Shown one piece after another: positions 53,256 to 60,641 of a stretch of 64,000 nucleotides of DNA. The notes under the pieces were generated by a model. It worked only from the letters and a program-made list of their open reading frames with translations. It searched no databases and had not been told where the DNA came from. Both the position numbers and the translations under genes were made by a program. Each line of letters begins with the position of its first letter. The first letter of the stretch is position 1. The DNA comes from Zeimonas sediminis (lineage in GTDB: Bacteria; Pseudomonadota; Gammaproteobacteria; Burkholderiales; Burkholderiaceae_E), in contig NZ_JAMQYE010000002.1 in NCBI RefSeq assembly GCF_023721795.1, forward strand, positions 496,001 through 560,000, read 5' to 3'.

Positions 53256-53714
53256 TCAGACGATCGGGGCGAAGGAGAACGAGGCTTCCTGGGCACCGCT
53301 CTCGGCGTGCGCCGTCGCGCCTGTCGCGTGCCGGTTCAGGTGCTCCCCTACCGTGCGGATCAGCCCGTCCTTCGTGAAGGGCTTGGTCAGGTACTGGTCC
53401 GAGCCCACCATCCGGCCGCGGGCGCGGTCGAACAGGCCGTCCTTGCTCGAGAGCATGATGACCGGGATGTCGCGATAGCGGACGCTCTTCTTGATCAGCG
53501 CGCAGGTCTGGTAGCCGTCGAGCCGCGGCATCAGGATGTCGCAGAAGATCAGGTGCGGCTCGTGGTCGGCGACCTTGGCCAGCGCGTCGAAACCGTCCTC
53601 GGCGAGCAGCACCTCGCAGCCCGCCTGCTTCAGGAAGATCTCGGCGCTGCGGCGGATCGTATTGCTGTCGTCGATCACCAGGACGCGCAGGCCCGACAGT
53701 CCGGCTTGGCTCAT
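53256..53714 (-). CDS. pilG: CheY-like response regulator PilG
   Basis: A 152-residue receiver protein; in Pseudomonas PilG promotes pilus extension and, through the adenylate cyclase CyaB, cAMP signalling. Asp15/Asp16 in V-I-D-D-S, phospho-acceptor Asp59 in I-F-C-D-I-L-M-P and Lys111 in Y-L-T-K-P are present. A 30-residue flexible tail rich in Ala, Ser and Gly follows the receiver. It starts one base before the rubredoxin stop region and leads pilH-pilI-pilJ-chpA. A CHASE2 nucleotide cyclase is encoded 3 kb away at 56871, of interest given PilG's role elsewhere. Confidence 0.93.
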   Translation of the reverse strand: MSQAGLSGLRVLVIDDSNTIRRSAEIFLKQAGCEVLLAEDGFDALAKVADHEPHLIFCDILMPRLDGYQTCALIKKSVRYRDIPVIMLSSKDGLFDRARGRMVGSDQYLTKPFTKDGLIRTVGEHLNRHATGATAHAESGAQEASFSFAPIV

Positions 53715-53715
53715 G

Positions 53716-53904
53716 TCATATCTCCACCATCTCGAAGTCCTCCTTGCGGGCGCCGCATTCGGGACAGGTCCAGTTGATCGGAATGTCTTCCCAGCGCGTG
53801 CCGGGAGGGATGCCCTCGTCCGGCAGGCCTTCTTCCTCGTTGTAGATCCAGCCGCAGATCAGGCACATCCAACTACGAAAACCCGCGTTCGCTGCGTCGC
53901 TCAT
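53716..53904 (-). CDS. Rubredoxin
   Basis: A 62-residue one-iron electron carrier. The iron ligands are C14-x-x-C17 (C-L-I-C-G-W-I-Y) and C47-x-x-C50 (C-P-E-C-G), with the usual W-E-D-I-P between them. The ATG at 53904 has GAGG close by and gives the normal rubredoxin length; the frame also extends to an in-frame TTG at 53958, which is less likely. It lies one base before pilG and is divergent from thiE, a layout common in Burkholderiales. Its electron partner is not indicated. Confidence 0.95.
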   Translation of the reverse strand: MSDAANAGFRSWMCLICGWIYNEEEGLPDEGIPPGTRWEDIPINWTCPECGARKEDFEMVEI

Positions 53905-54016
53905 CCTCGTTTTCCCTGGCTGAAGGTTCGAATCGGGACCCGCGGAGCGAGGATCCAACGCCGCGGTTCAGACCGCGATCCGCCCTCGCCCGCGCGGGCC
54001 TCTTCCCTGTGAGCCG

Positions 54017-54832
54017 ATGTTAACCTCGGCCCCGAAGCGCCACCGGCCGGCACCGACCAGTGGCGAGGATGTTGCGACGAACGCACAGGAGCGCGAATTG
54101 CCCGAAGAATCCAAGGCCGGCGAGGCGGTCGTGAACGCCGCTGCGCCGGGTTCCCACACGGCCGCGACCGATTCCGGCGAAGCCCTGCCCCCGCCGCCGC
54201 CCAAGGCGCCGATTCGCGGCCTCTACGTGCTGACGCCCGACACCGACGACGACGAATGGCTGGCCGCGGCGGTGGCCGCCGCGATCGCAGGCGGCACGAG
54301 CGCGGTGCAGTACCGGAACAAGACCGCGGACGCGACGACCCGGCTGCGCCAGGCGAGGATGCTCATGAAGCTGTGCCACGCGCGCGGCGTGCCGCTGATC
54401 GTCAACGACTCGGTCGACATGGCGATCGCCTCCGGCGCCGCCGGCGTGCACCTGGGCCGCGACGACGACGACCCCTTCGACGCCCGCCGGCGACTGGGGC
54501 CGGACGCGATCGTCGGCGTGTCCTGCTACGACGAGTTCGAGCGGGCCGAGCAGTATGCGGGAGTGGCCGACAACCTGGCCTTCGGCAGCCTGTTCGGGTC
54601 GAGCACGAAGCCGGGGGCGGTGCGCGCGCCGCTCGAGCTGCTGACCCGCGCAAGGGCGCGGGGGTGGAACGTGGTGGGGATCGGGGGGGTGGATGCTTCG
54701 AACGCGCGGCTGGCGATCGAGGCGGGAGCGGATGCCGTGGCGGTGATCACCGCGGTGTTCGGTACTGGCCGAGGCGCCGCGGAGGCAATCGAGGAAGCGG
54801 CCCGAGCGGTACGGGCGGTTCTTCCGCGATGA
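54017..54832 (+). CDS. thiE: Thiamine-phosphate synthase
   Basis: Joins the pyrimidine and thiazole parts of thiamine. The catalytic barrel starts near residue 66 (G-L-Y-V-L-T-P-D) and shows A-V-Q-Y-R-N-K, I-V-N-D-S-V-D-M-A, G-V-H-L-G-R-D-D, F-G-S-L-F-G-S-S-T-K-P-G and V-V-G-I-G-G-V, all family signatures. The 271-residue length includes a Pro/Ala/Glu-rich N-terminal extension of about 65 residues ending in five prolines, absent from typical ThiE (about 210 residues). The true start may therefore lie downstream, perhaps at a GTG near 54131. No thiamine riboswitch was recognised in the 112-base spacer upstream. Confidence 0.9.
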   Translation: MLTSAPKRHRPAPTSGEDVATNAQERELPEESKAGEAVVNAAAPGSHTAATDSGEALPPPPPKAPIRGLYVLTPDTDDDEWLAAAVAAAIAGGTSAVQYRNKTADATTRLRQARMLMKLCHARGVPLIVNDSVDMAIASGAAGVHLGRDDDDPFDARRRLGPDAIVGVSCYDEFERAEQYAGVADNLAFGSLFGSSTKPGAVRAPLELLTRARARGWNVVGIGGVDASNARLAIEAGADAVAVITAVFGTGRGAAEAIEEAARAVRAVLPR

Positions 54833-54930
54833 CGCTCCGTGCCAATGATTCGGTCGGACCGTCGCTCCCGTCCGGCCGACCGGGCTTCGATGTCGCCTCC
54901 GGCATGCCACGCTCCGCGACGCCCCGAAAG

Positions 54931-54958
54931 CGAAAGGGCCGCCAAGGCGGCCCTTTCG
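54931..54958. terminator. Strong hairpin between thiE and pilA
   Basis: CGAAAGGGCCGCC and GGCGGCCCTTTCG form a perfect 13-base stem separated by two bases. It lies 98 bases after the thiE stop and 51 bases after the pilA stop, which converge here. A/T-containing stem ends (AAAG/CTTT) give short pyrimidine runs rather than a long T-tract. It probably serves both genes. Confidence 0.7.
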
Positions 54959-55009
54959 GGTGGTTCCCCTGGCGAGGGCAGCTTCGTGCCCTGCCAGTTC
55001 AGCGCAAGC

Positions 55010-55447
55010 TTACTTGCAGCTGCCGGGCATCCACTGCGCCGGCGTGCCGGTGCAGGCCCACGAAACGACGGCGGTGGGGGTCGCCGCGTTGTCGAACGTC
55101 GGGGTCAGCGTGACGACCGTGTCGCCAGCCGCCACGATGTCGCCGGTCACTTCGATCACACCCTGGGCGTCGACCACGATGCTCTTCGCGTACTGGGTGG
55201 CGGTGAAGCTGTCGTCGCAGGTCGTCAGGTCGCCGGCGGCGCCTGCCGACTGAACGATCTCGGTCACGCAGGTGCGGGCGCTGCTGGCGGCCAGCACGAT
55301 CTCCGAGGCCTTCGCGCGGTTCGAGTAGTCGGAGTACGCCGGCAGCGCCACCGCCGCCAGGATGCCGATGATCGCCACGACGATCATCAGTTCGATCAGC
55401 GTGAAGCCTTTCTGGACCTGCTTGCGAACTTTCTGGAACTTCATCAT
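55010..55447 (-). CDS. pilA: Type IV pilin (major pilin PilA)
   Basis: Structural subunit of the type IV pilus. The 145-residue prepilin has a short basic leader cut at Gly14/Phe15 (Q-K-G then F-T-L-I-E-L), with the conserved Glu at mature position 5. The hydrophobic helix [17 protein letters not shown] follows. Four later cysteines suggest two disulfides, the last pair (W-A-C ... G-S-C-K) forming the C-terminal loop. The ATG at 55447 has AGGAG eight bases upstream; the frame upstream is not coding. A sigma-54 promoter lies at 55509-55524. The Chp signalling operon is close by. Confidence 0.95.
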   Translation of the reverse strand: MMKFQKVRKQVQKGFTLIELMIVVAIIGILAAVALPAYSDYSNRAKASEIVLAASSARTCVTEIVQSAGAAGDLTTCDDSFTATQYAKSIVVDAQGVIEVTGDIVAAGDTVVTLTPTFDNAATPTAVVSWACTGTPAQWMPGSCK

Positions 55448-55508
55448 TTCATCTGCTCCTGTTGAGAATCTGGGTTCGGGCCGATCCCTGTCGGCTCGCG
55501 GATGTATG

Positions 55509-55524
55509 TGCAGGGGGTGTGCCA
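55509..55524 (-). promoter_or_regulatory. Sigma-54 (RpoN) promoter of pilA
   Basis: The minus strand reads TGGCACACCCCCTGCA against the consensus TGGCAC-N5-TTGCA, with one mismatch (CTGC for TTGC) and the exact ten-base spacing between the GG and GC pairs. The predicted start is about 12 bases downstream, near 55498, leaving a leader of about 50 bases before the pilA ATG. PilA promoters of this type are known to be driven by RpoN with the PilS/PilR system. Confidence 0.85.
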
Positions 55525-55576
55525 GGACCCGGTTGCGGCGGCTGGCGGCCGACGAACGGTCGGCGGCGAACGAGAG

Positions 55577-55701
55577 CGTGAAAAAGGTCACGCGGCCGAG
55601 GGCCGCAGGACGAGGAACCCGCCTCGCAAGCGACGCATCGCGTCACGCGAGGCACTTGGCGAGTGACGCGTTGCGTCACCTTCGGGTGACGATGTACGTC
55701 A
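55577..55701. promoter_or_regulatory. Palindrome cluster upstream of pilA (candidate enhancer)
   Basis: Several inverted repeats share the half-site GACGC/GCGTC or TGACG/CGTCA. GACGC-ATC-GCGTC lies at 55632-55644, GTGACGC-GTT-GCGTCAC at 55663-55679 and TGACG-ATGTA-CGTCA at 55687-55701. CGTGA-AAAAGG-TCACG lies at 55577-55592, and GTCACC-TTCG-GGTGAC at 55675-55690 overlaps two of them. The first two core sites are centred 33 bases apart, about three helical turns. At roughly 80-195 bases upstream of the sigma-54 start, they suit binding of an enhancer-binding activator. Which protein binds is unknown. Confidence 0.55.
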
Positions 55702-55784
55702 ACTGCGCGGCGTCCCTGCCCCGGTGCATCTAGGCGCCAGCCGGCGCACTCCTTCGACCGCCGGGCTCGGTGCTCGCCCCACCC

Positions 55785-56040
55785 CTAGAGCGCCGCGCCA
55801 ATCAGTTCCGCCGAGACACGGCGCAGCACGGAGGGTGAAGCCCGTTCGAGGCCGCCGACCGCCGCCAGCGAAGTCAGCGGGCTGGCGTCGGCGAGAACGA
55901 TCGAGGATCTTTTCGTCGTCCAGGTGCACGAGCACCGCATCGGGATGATTCCGGCGGGTCACGACGACGAAGTCCGTCCGCGCCATTCGGAGCACCGCGG
56001 ACGGATCGTTCTGCGGTTGTCCGATGCCGACGGCCTTCGT
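55785..56040 (-). pseudogene. Decayed toxin-antitoxin remnant (Phd-like antitoxin, PIN-like toxin start)
   Basis: From 56040 leftward, one frame reads V-G-I-G-Q-P-Q-N-D-P-S-A-V-L-R-M-A, then V-V-V-T-R-R-N-H-P-D-A-V-L-V-H-L-D-D-E, much like the N-terminal half of prevent-host-death (Phd-type) antitoxins. At the expected start, behind a good AGGAAGGGG ribosome-binding site, there is ACG instead of ATG. After about 45 codons the similarity moves to another frame, I-V-L-A-D-A-S-P-L-T-S-L-A-A-V-G (from 55901), which resembles the first residues of PIN-domain toxins, and this frame ends at TAG (55785-55787). I infer a start-codon mutation plus a deletion fusing antitoxin and toxin pieces. The second part could instead be a frameshifted antitoxin tail. 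Confidence 0.5.
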
Positions 56041-56079
56041 GCCCCTTCCTCGTGACGGAAGAAGATGCCGGGCCGCCGC

Positions 56080-56844
56080 TCAGACCTCCAGCACCTCTCC
56101 CCGCTCCAGCACCCGCGGCGAGAACCTTCCCGCCCAGGCCTCGATCTCGCGCTCGATCGTCACCCGGTCGCTCGGCTTCAGGTGCGTGATCAGCACCTGC
56201 GGCTCGCGGCGCAGCTTGGCGAGCTCCTCGCCGAGCTGGATCGGGTAGAGATGCCTGGCGGTGGTGGCCAGGTCCTGGTCGCGGTTGGCGAAGGCGGTCT
56301 CGATGATCAGGAAGCGCAGGTCCTCGACGCCGTTCACCTGGCGCCAGAACTCGTCGTTCGGGCCGGTGTCGCCGGAGAACACGAAGGAGCCGTTGCGCGA
56401 GTGCACGTGGAAGGCCAGCGCCGGCACCGTGTGGGTGGCGGCCAGGCTGCGCACCGAGCGGGTGCCCACGTGCACAGTCTGGTCGATCGACAGCGGCTCG
56501 AACTTCATCCACGGCCGGTCGTAGTGCGGGATCTCGGTGAAGTCGGGCCAGATCACCCAGTTGAAGATGTGAGTGCGCAGCGCGTCGATCGTCTCGGGCA
56601 GCGCGTGCACGGTGATCGGCTTCTTGCGCAGCCCGCCCACCGAGTCCACCAGCAGCGGCAGCGCGCAGATGTGGTCCAGGTGCGAGTGCGTGAGGAAGAC
56701 GTGGTCGATCGCGGCAAGCTCTTCGACCGTGAGGTCCTCGACCCCGGTGCCGGCATCGAGAAGGATGTCGGAGTCGACCAGGAACGAGGTCGTCCGGGCG
56801 CGCGCGCCGATCCCGCCGCTACACCCGAGAACCCGTACCTTCAT
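56080..56844 (-). CDS. Metallo-beta-lactamase-fold hydrolase, class II cyclic-nucleotide phosphodiesterase candidate
   Basis: A 254-residue binuclear metal hydrolase. The metal motif is T-H-S-H-L-D-H-I near residue 52, with F-S-G-D-T-G-P (about 158-164), I-E-T-A-F-A-N-R-D and V-L-I-T-H-L-K-P toward the end. This pattern, with N-terminal V-L-G-C-S-G-G-I-G and T-T-S-F-L-V-D, fits the CpdP-like cAMP phosphodiesterase group, though other roles of the fold are possible. The ATG at 56844 is preferred over 56874 because GAGGAG precedes it at normal spacing. It lies 26 bases after a nucleotide cyclase gene, which supports the cyclic-nucleotide role. Confidence 0.8.
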   Translation of the reverse strand: MKVRVLGCSGGIGARARTTSFLVDSDILLDAGTGVEDLTVEELAAIDHVFLTHSHLDHICALPLLVDSVGGLRKKPITVHALPETIDALRTHIFNWVIWPDFTEIPHYDRPWMKFEPLSIDQTVHVGTRSVRSLAATHTVPALAFHVHSRNGSFVFSGDTGPNDEFWRQVNGVEDLRFLIIETAFANRDQDLATTARHLYPIQLGEELAKLRREPQVLITHLKPSDRVTIEREIEAWAGRFSPRVLERGEVLEV

Positions 56845-56870
56845 CGAACGCTCCTCGGCGTCGGCATCTG

Positions 56871-58967
56871 TCATCGGTCGGCTTGAGCCAGCGGCGCCGA
56901 CTCCGTGCGGCCCGCCCGGATCGGCGGCGGCTCGACGCCTGCCGCCGTCTCCGGCCAGGCCGGCGAATCGCCGGCAAGGTCCGCCGCGCCTTCCAGCCGC
57001 CCGGCCTCGGGCTGCACAAGCGCCGGGGCATCCGCTCGGACCCCGGACCGCCCAGCCGGCAGCGGAACGAAGAGCCGCACCGCGTCGGAGCGCCCCTGGA
57101 TCCGGACCGGACCGAGCTCCGCGAACCGCCGGCCCGTGCAGGCCCTTGCAGTCGCTTCGCCGACGATGATCGGCACTTCATGGTGCTTGGTCAAGGTCTC
57201 GAGGCGCGACGCCAGGTTCACCGCGTCGCCGATCGCCGTGTAGGTGCGCCGCGCCGCGGAGCCCATGTCGCCGACCTGCGCGAAGCCGGTGTTCACGCCG
57301 ACGCCGATCGACAGCGCCGGCAGGCCGCGCATGATGAAGTCCGCCGAGAGCCGGCGCGCCGCCTCCTGCATCGCCTGGGCCGCGGCGACGGCGTGCTCCG
57401 CGTGATTCGGGTCTTCCATCGGGGCGCCCCAGAACGCCATGACCGCGTCGCCGATGTACTTGTCGACGGTGCCCCCGTGCTCGTGCACGACGTCCGTCAT
57501 CGCCGTGAGCACGGTGTTCAGGTACTCGCGAAGGGCCGCAGGCTCCATCGACTCGGCCATCCGGGTGAAGCCGCGGATGTCGGCGAACAGGATCGTGATC
57601 TCGCGGTTCTCGATCTCACCCGCCCGCCAGCGCACCGGATCCCGCGCCATCTGCTCGACGAGCGTCGGGGACAGGTACTCCCCGAACAGGCGCACCACCG
57701 CGCGCCGCGCCCGGCCCTCGGCCATGTAGCCCAGCAGCAGGTTGAACACCGCCAGCACGAGGATCGCGACCATCGGCCCGGCCAGCGGAAGCACCAGGCC
57801 CAGGGTCCAGTACGCCGCCGAATTGCCGCCCACCACCAGGACCAGCGCGGCGCCGCTCGCGGCGACGGTGCCGATCGGGCCGAGCATCGGGAGCAGCACT
57901 GCCAGCGTCCCTCCGACCAGCAACGTGACCAGCGCCGCGCCGATGCCGGCCTCGAGAGGCCTGCGCGGGACCGCGTCGTCGAGCGCCCCGGCCAGCAGCG
58001 AGGCGTGGATCTCGACGCCCGGAAACACCTCGTTGACGGGCGTCGCGCGCAGGTCGGTGAGGCCGGGCGCGCTGGTGCCGACCAGGACGATCCGGTCGCG
58101 CATCACCGACCAGTCGACCCGGCCGTCGAGCACGTCGGCGGCCGAGACGTAGCGGAAGCGTCCGCCCGAGGCGCCGCCCCGCCCCGCGAAGGGGACCATG
58201 GCCGTGTAGCCGACCGACACCGGGATCGAGACGTCGCCCCGCTCGCCTGCCAGCCTCAGCAGGTCTCCGTCGACGATGACCGCGCCCGCGCCGAGGTACT
58301 GTCGCAGCACCGCCAGCGCGAAGGACTCGTGGACCACTTCGCCGTACGAGGCCAGCATCGGCAGGGCCCGGATCGTGCCGTCGACGTCGATCCCGGCGCC
58401 GATGAAGGGGTTGAAGAAGCCCTGCGCCGCGGCCGCCCTGGCCAGCAGCGGCAGGTTGCTGCCGTAGCCGTCGGCGTCGATCAGGTCCAGCAATCCGGTC
58501 TCGGCCACGGCGCCGCGCCCGAAGACCGGCGCCGGAAGCATGCCGCTGGCTCTGCCGCTGCGGTCGCTGGTCAGGTAGTAGCCGAGGACGGTCGGGCGTC
58601 CGGCCAGCGAGCGCGCGAACGCCGCGTCCCCGGCGCCGCCGTCGCGCTGGGGCTCGCCGAACAGGATGTCGTAGCCGACGACCGCCGGCTTGCCACGCTC
58701 GAAGATCGCGTCGTTGAGCGCCGCGACCGTCTCGCGCGGCCAGGGCCAGCGGCCCCGCTCGGCCAGGCTGCGCTCGTCGATGTCGACGATCACGATGCGC
58801 GGATCCTGCTTCGGGGACGCCGCTTGCTGGCGGCTGTCGTAGACATGCCGGTCGATGCCGGTCAGCATCGATACCGGCTGGACGCCGGCGTCGTGGGCAG
58901 CGAGCAGGAGGACGTAGGCGAGCCCGTTCAGGGCCCTGAGCAGGCGGATCCGCCGCAGCGCCGTCAT
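56871..58967 (-). CDS. CHASE2-domain class III adenylate/guanylate cyclase
   Basis: A 698-residue membrane sensor. A first membrane helix (about 10-25) is followed by a periplasmic CHASE2 domain (about 35-320; I-V-I-V-D-I-D-E-R-S, G-Y-D-I-L-F, V-G-T-S-A-P-G-L-T-D). Two or three helices (about 330-420) follow, then the cyclase domain (about 450-640). It has the metal-binding Asp in F-A-D-I-R-G-F-T, the second Asp in K-Y-I-G-D-A-V-M-A-F-W-G-A-P, and the transition-state Asn/Arg in V-N-L-A-S-R-L-E, so it looks active. Cyclic AMP is likelier than cGMP by family frequency. The phosphodiesterase candidate lies downstream and an FHA protein upstream (13-base gap). Confidence 0.92.
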   Translation of the reverse strand: MTALRRIRLLRALNGLAYVLLLAAHDAGVQPVSMLTGIDRHVYDSRQQAASPKQDPRIVIVDIDERSLAERGRWPWPRETVAALNDAIFERGKPAVVGYDILFGEPQRDGGAGDAAFARSLAGRPTVLGYYLTSDRSGRASGMLPAPVFGRGAVAETGLLDLIDADGYGSNLPLLARAAAAQGFFNPFIGAGIDVDGTIRALPMLASYGEVVHESFALAVLRQYLGAGAVIVDGDLLRLAGERGDVSIPVSVGYTAMVPFAGRGGASGGRFRYVSAADVLDGRVDWSVMRDRIVLVGTSAPGLTDLRATPVNEVFPGVEIHASLLAGALDDAVPRRPLEAGIGAALVTLLVGGTLAVLLPMLGPIGTVAASGAALVLVVGGNSAAYWTLGLVLPLAGPMVAILVLAVFNLLLGYMAEGRARRAVVRLFGEYLSPTLVEQMARDPVRWRAGEIENREITILFADIRGFTRMAESMEPAALREYLNTVLTAMTDVVHEHGGTVDKYIGDAVMAFWGAPMEDPNHAEHAVAAAQAMQEAARRLSADFIMRGLPALSIGVGVNTGFAQVGDMGSAARRTYTAIGDAVNLASRLETLTKHHEVPIIVGEATARACTGRRFAELGPVRIQGRSDAVRLFVPLPAGRSGVRADAPALVQPEAGRLEGAADLAGDSPAWPETAAGVEPPPIRAGRTESAPLAQADR

Positions 58968-58980
58968 CGCGGGCGACCGC

Positions 58981-59772
58981 TCACGCGCCCAGCCTGAAGC
59001 GCAGCATCGTGCCGGCCAGCTCGATCAGGTCGCCGTCGGCCAGCCGGTGCGCGGTCAGGCCGATCGGCTCGCCGTTGACCTGCGGGAAGGTCAGGCCCTC
59101 GAGGTGGGTGATGAAATAGCCCCCGCGGCGCCGGGAGATCACCGCCACCTGGCCGGCGATCCCGCCGACCCGGCAGATCGCCTGATCCAGCGGCTGGGAC
59201 TGCCCGGCCTGCGTGCCGCTCAGGTATTCGACCCGGCCGGGCTGGACGGGCTCGGCGTCGGCCGCCGCGAGCGGATCGCCGGCGGACTGCGTACCGCGCG
59301 ACGCGCCGTGGGAATCGGGCACGGCCGAGCCGGCTGCGAGGTCGGGCAGCCCGCCCTCGGCCGGCGCGCCGGCGTGCGCCAGGTCGCTGCGGCCCTGCTG
59401 GCCGGGCGCGGACCCGCCGGCCTCGGCGGCGGACGAACGGGCCGCCTCGAAGCGCAGGCGGTAGATGCCGATGTCGACGATGTCGCCGTCGACCAGGGTG
59501 CGCTGCTTGATCGGCAGGCCGTTGACCATCGTGCCGTTGCGGCTGCCGAGGTCGTGGATCGCGACCTCGCCGTTGCGCACGCGGACCAGCGCGTGCTCGC
59601 CGCTGACCGTGAGGTCGTCGAGCTGGACGTCGTTGTACGGCCGCCGCCCTATCGTCAGCATGTTGGCGACGATGGCGACCGTGCGCAGCTCCACCGCGCC
59701 GGCGGCGAGGTAGAGCCGCAGCGTGGGGACGAGTCCGCGCGGGGCGGAAGCGGGGTTTCCTTGGTCAGACAC
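58981..59772 (-). CDS. FHA-domain protein (two FHA domains)
   Basis: A 263-residue predicted phosphothreonine-reader protein. The first forkhead-associated domain (about 15-110) is well formed: I-G-R-R-P-Y-N-D-V-Q-L, V-S-G-E-H-A-L-V and D-L-G-S-R-N-G-T-M-V-N-G hold the Arg, Ser/His and Asn typical of phosphate binding. After a low-complexity linker (about 115-170) a second, weaker FHA-like domain (about 170-263) has R-V-G-G, I-S-R-R-R-G-G-Y-F and V-N-G, with several binding residues changed. The GTG at 59772 is chosen; a longer upstream frame is not convincing. It leads the FHA-cyclase-phosphodiesterase run. No matching kinase is in the window. Confidence 0.88.
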   Translation of the reverse strand: MSDQGNPASAPRGLVPTLRLYLAAGAVELRTVAIVANMLTIGRRPYNDVQLDDLTVSGEHALVRVRNGEVAIHDLGSRNGTMVNGLPIKQRTLVDGDIVDIGIYRLRFEAARSSAAEAGGSAPGQQGRSDLAHAGAPAEGGLPDLAAGSAVPDSHGASRGTQSAGDPLAAADAEPVQPGRVEYLSGTQAGQSQPLDQAICRVGGIAGQVAVISRRRGGYFITHLEGLTFPQVNGEPIGLTAHRLADGDLIELAGTMLRFRLGA

Positions 59773-59866
59773 GGGCCGCCTGCGGCAAACGGAGATCGGA
59801 GTTCGACGATTCGCGAAGCCTACCGTCACTCGCCGGCCGCCCGGAGGAACTATGTCATGAACGGCC

Positions 59867-59896
59867 GCGCGCTGCCGCCGGGCGGCGGCTGCGCGC
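59867..59896. terminator. GC-rich hairpin downstream of terC
   Basis: GCGCGC-T-GCCGCCG and CGGCGGC-T-GCGCGC can pair as a 13-base-pair stem with one T/T mismatch and a tiny loop, just past the terC stop on the minus strand. The 15-base sequence GCGCGCTGCCGCCGG also recurs as a direct repeat (59867 and 59891, spacing 24). No T-run follows, so termination is only a guess. Confidence 0.35.
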
Positions 59897-59905
59897 TGCC
59901 GCCGG

Positions 59906-60622
59906 TCAGTGCGCGGCCCCCGCCGGGCGACGCCGGGCGATCGCCATGCCCCAGCCGACCACCACGATGGCACCGACGATCGAGGCACCGTACTTCAGCG
60001 CCGACGAAGGCTCGCCGATCTGCCCGACGGCGACCGGGTCGGTGATCATCATCCCGCCCGCGATCCAGCCGAGCAGCGCGCCGCCGGCGGTGACCACCAG
60101 CGGGTAGCGCTCGATCAGCTTGAGCACCAGGGTGCTGCCCCAGACGATCAGCGGGATGCTGACCAGCAGGCCGAAGATCACCAGGCCGAGCTGGTGGTCG
60201 GGATCGGCCTGGTTGGCCGCGCCGGCGATCGCGATCACGTTGTCGAAGCTCATCACCAGGTCGGCGACGATGATCGTCTTGATCGCCGCGAACAGCGTGC
60301 TGCCGCCTTCCAGGTTGCCGTGGCCGTCTTCGTCGCCCGGCGCCACCAGCTTGATGCCGATCCAGATCAGCAGGGCGCCGCCGATCAGTTTCAGGAAGGG
60401 CACCTGCAGCAGGGTGACCGCGAACGCGATCAGGATCACCCGCAGGACGATCGCGCCTGCCGTGCCCCAGAGGATGCCCTTCATCTTCTGGTGCTGCGGC
60501 AGGTTGCGGCAGGCCAGCGCGATGACGACCGCGTTGTCGCCGCCGAGCAGGATGTCGATCAGGATGATCTGGAAGACCGCGCCCCAGTGGAGCGTGGTGA
60601 GGAACTCGATCGCGGAATCCAT
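59906..60622 (-). CDS. TerC/YjbE family integral membrane protein
   Basis: A 238-residue protein with about seven membrane helices and two acidic membrane motifs, L-G-G-D-N-A-V-V-I-A (about 27-36) and M-S-F-D-N-V-I-A-I-A (about 123-132), which mark TerC-type proteins. Related proteins export manganese or other metals, in part as metal supply to secreted enzymes; others are linked to tellurite resistance. Substrate cannot be read from sequence. The ATG at 60622 follows sucD by 19 bases, so it is probably co-transcribed with sucCD, an arrangement common in Burkholderiales. No manganese riboswitch was recognised. Confidence 0.9.
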   Translation of the reverse strand: MDSAIEFLTTLHWGAVFQIILIDILLGGDNAVVIALACRNLPQHQKMKGILWGTAGAIVLRVILIAFAVTLLQVPFLKLIGGALLIWIGIKLVAPGDEDGHGNLEGGSTLFAAIKTIIVADLVMSFDNVIAIAGAANQADPDHQLGLVIFGLLVSIPLIVWGSTLVLKLIERYPLVVTAGGALLGWIAGGMMITDPVAVGQIGEPSSALKYGASIVGAIVVVGWGMAIARRRPAGAAH

Positions 60623-60641
60623 CGGGCGCGGTCCTCCGGGC

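Noticed and set aside
53905-54016. Thiamine riboswitch upstream of thiE
   Set aside because: The 112-base spacer lacks the conserved TPP-aptamer sequences.
55699-55995. 98-residue minus-strand ORF upstream of pilA taken as an intact gene
   Set aside because: Only its first 40 codons look like a protein family; the rest is out of frame, so it was called as a pseudogene remnant instead.
59867-59905. Direct repeat at the terC end as a mobile-element target duplication
   Set aside because: The two 15-base copies are GC-rich, overlap a hairpin, and flank no element.
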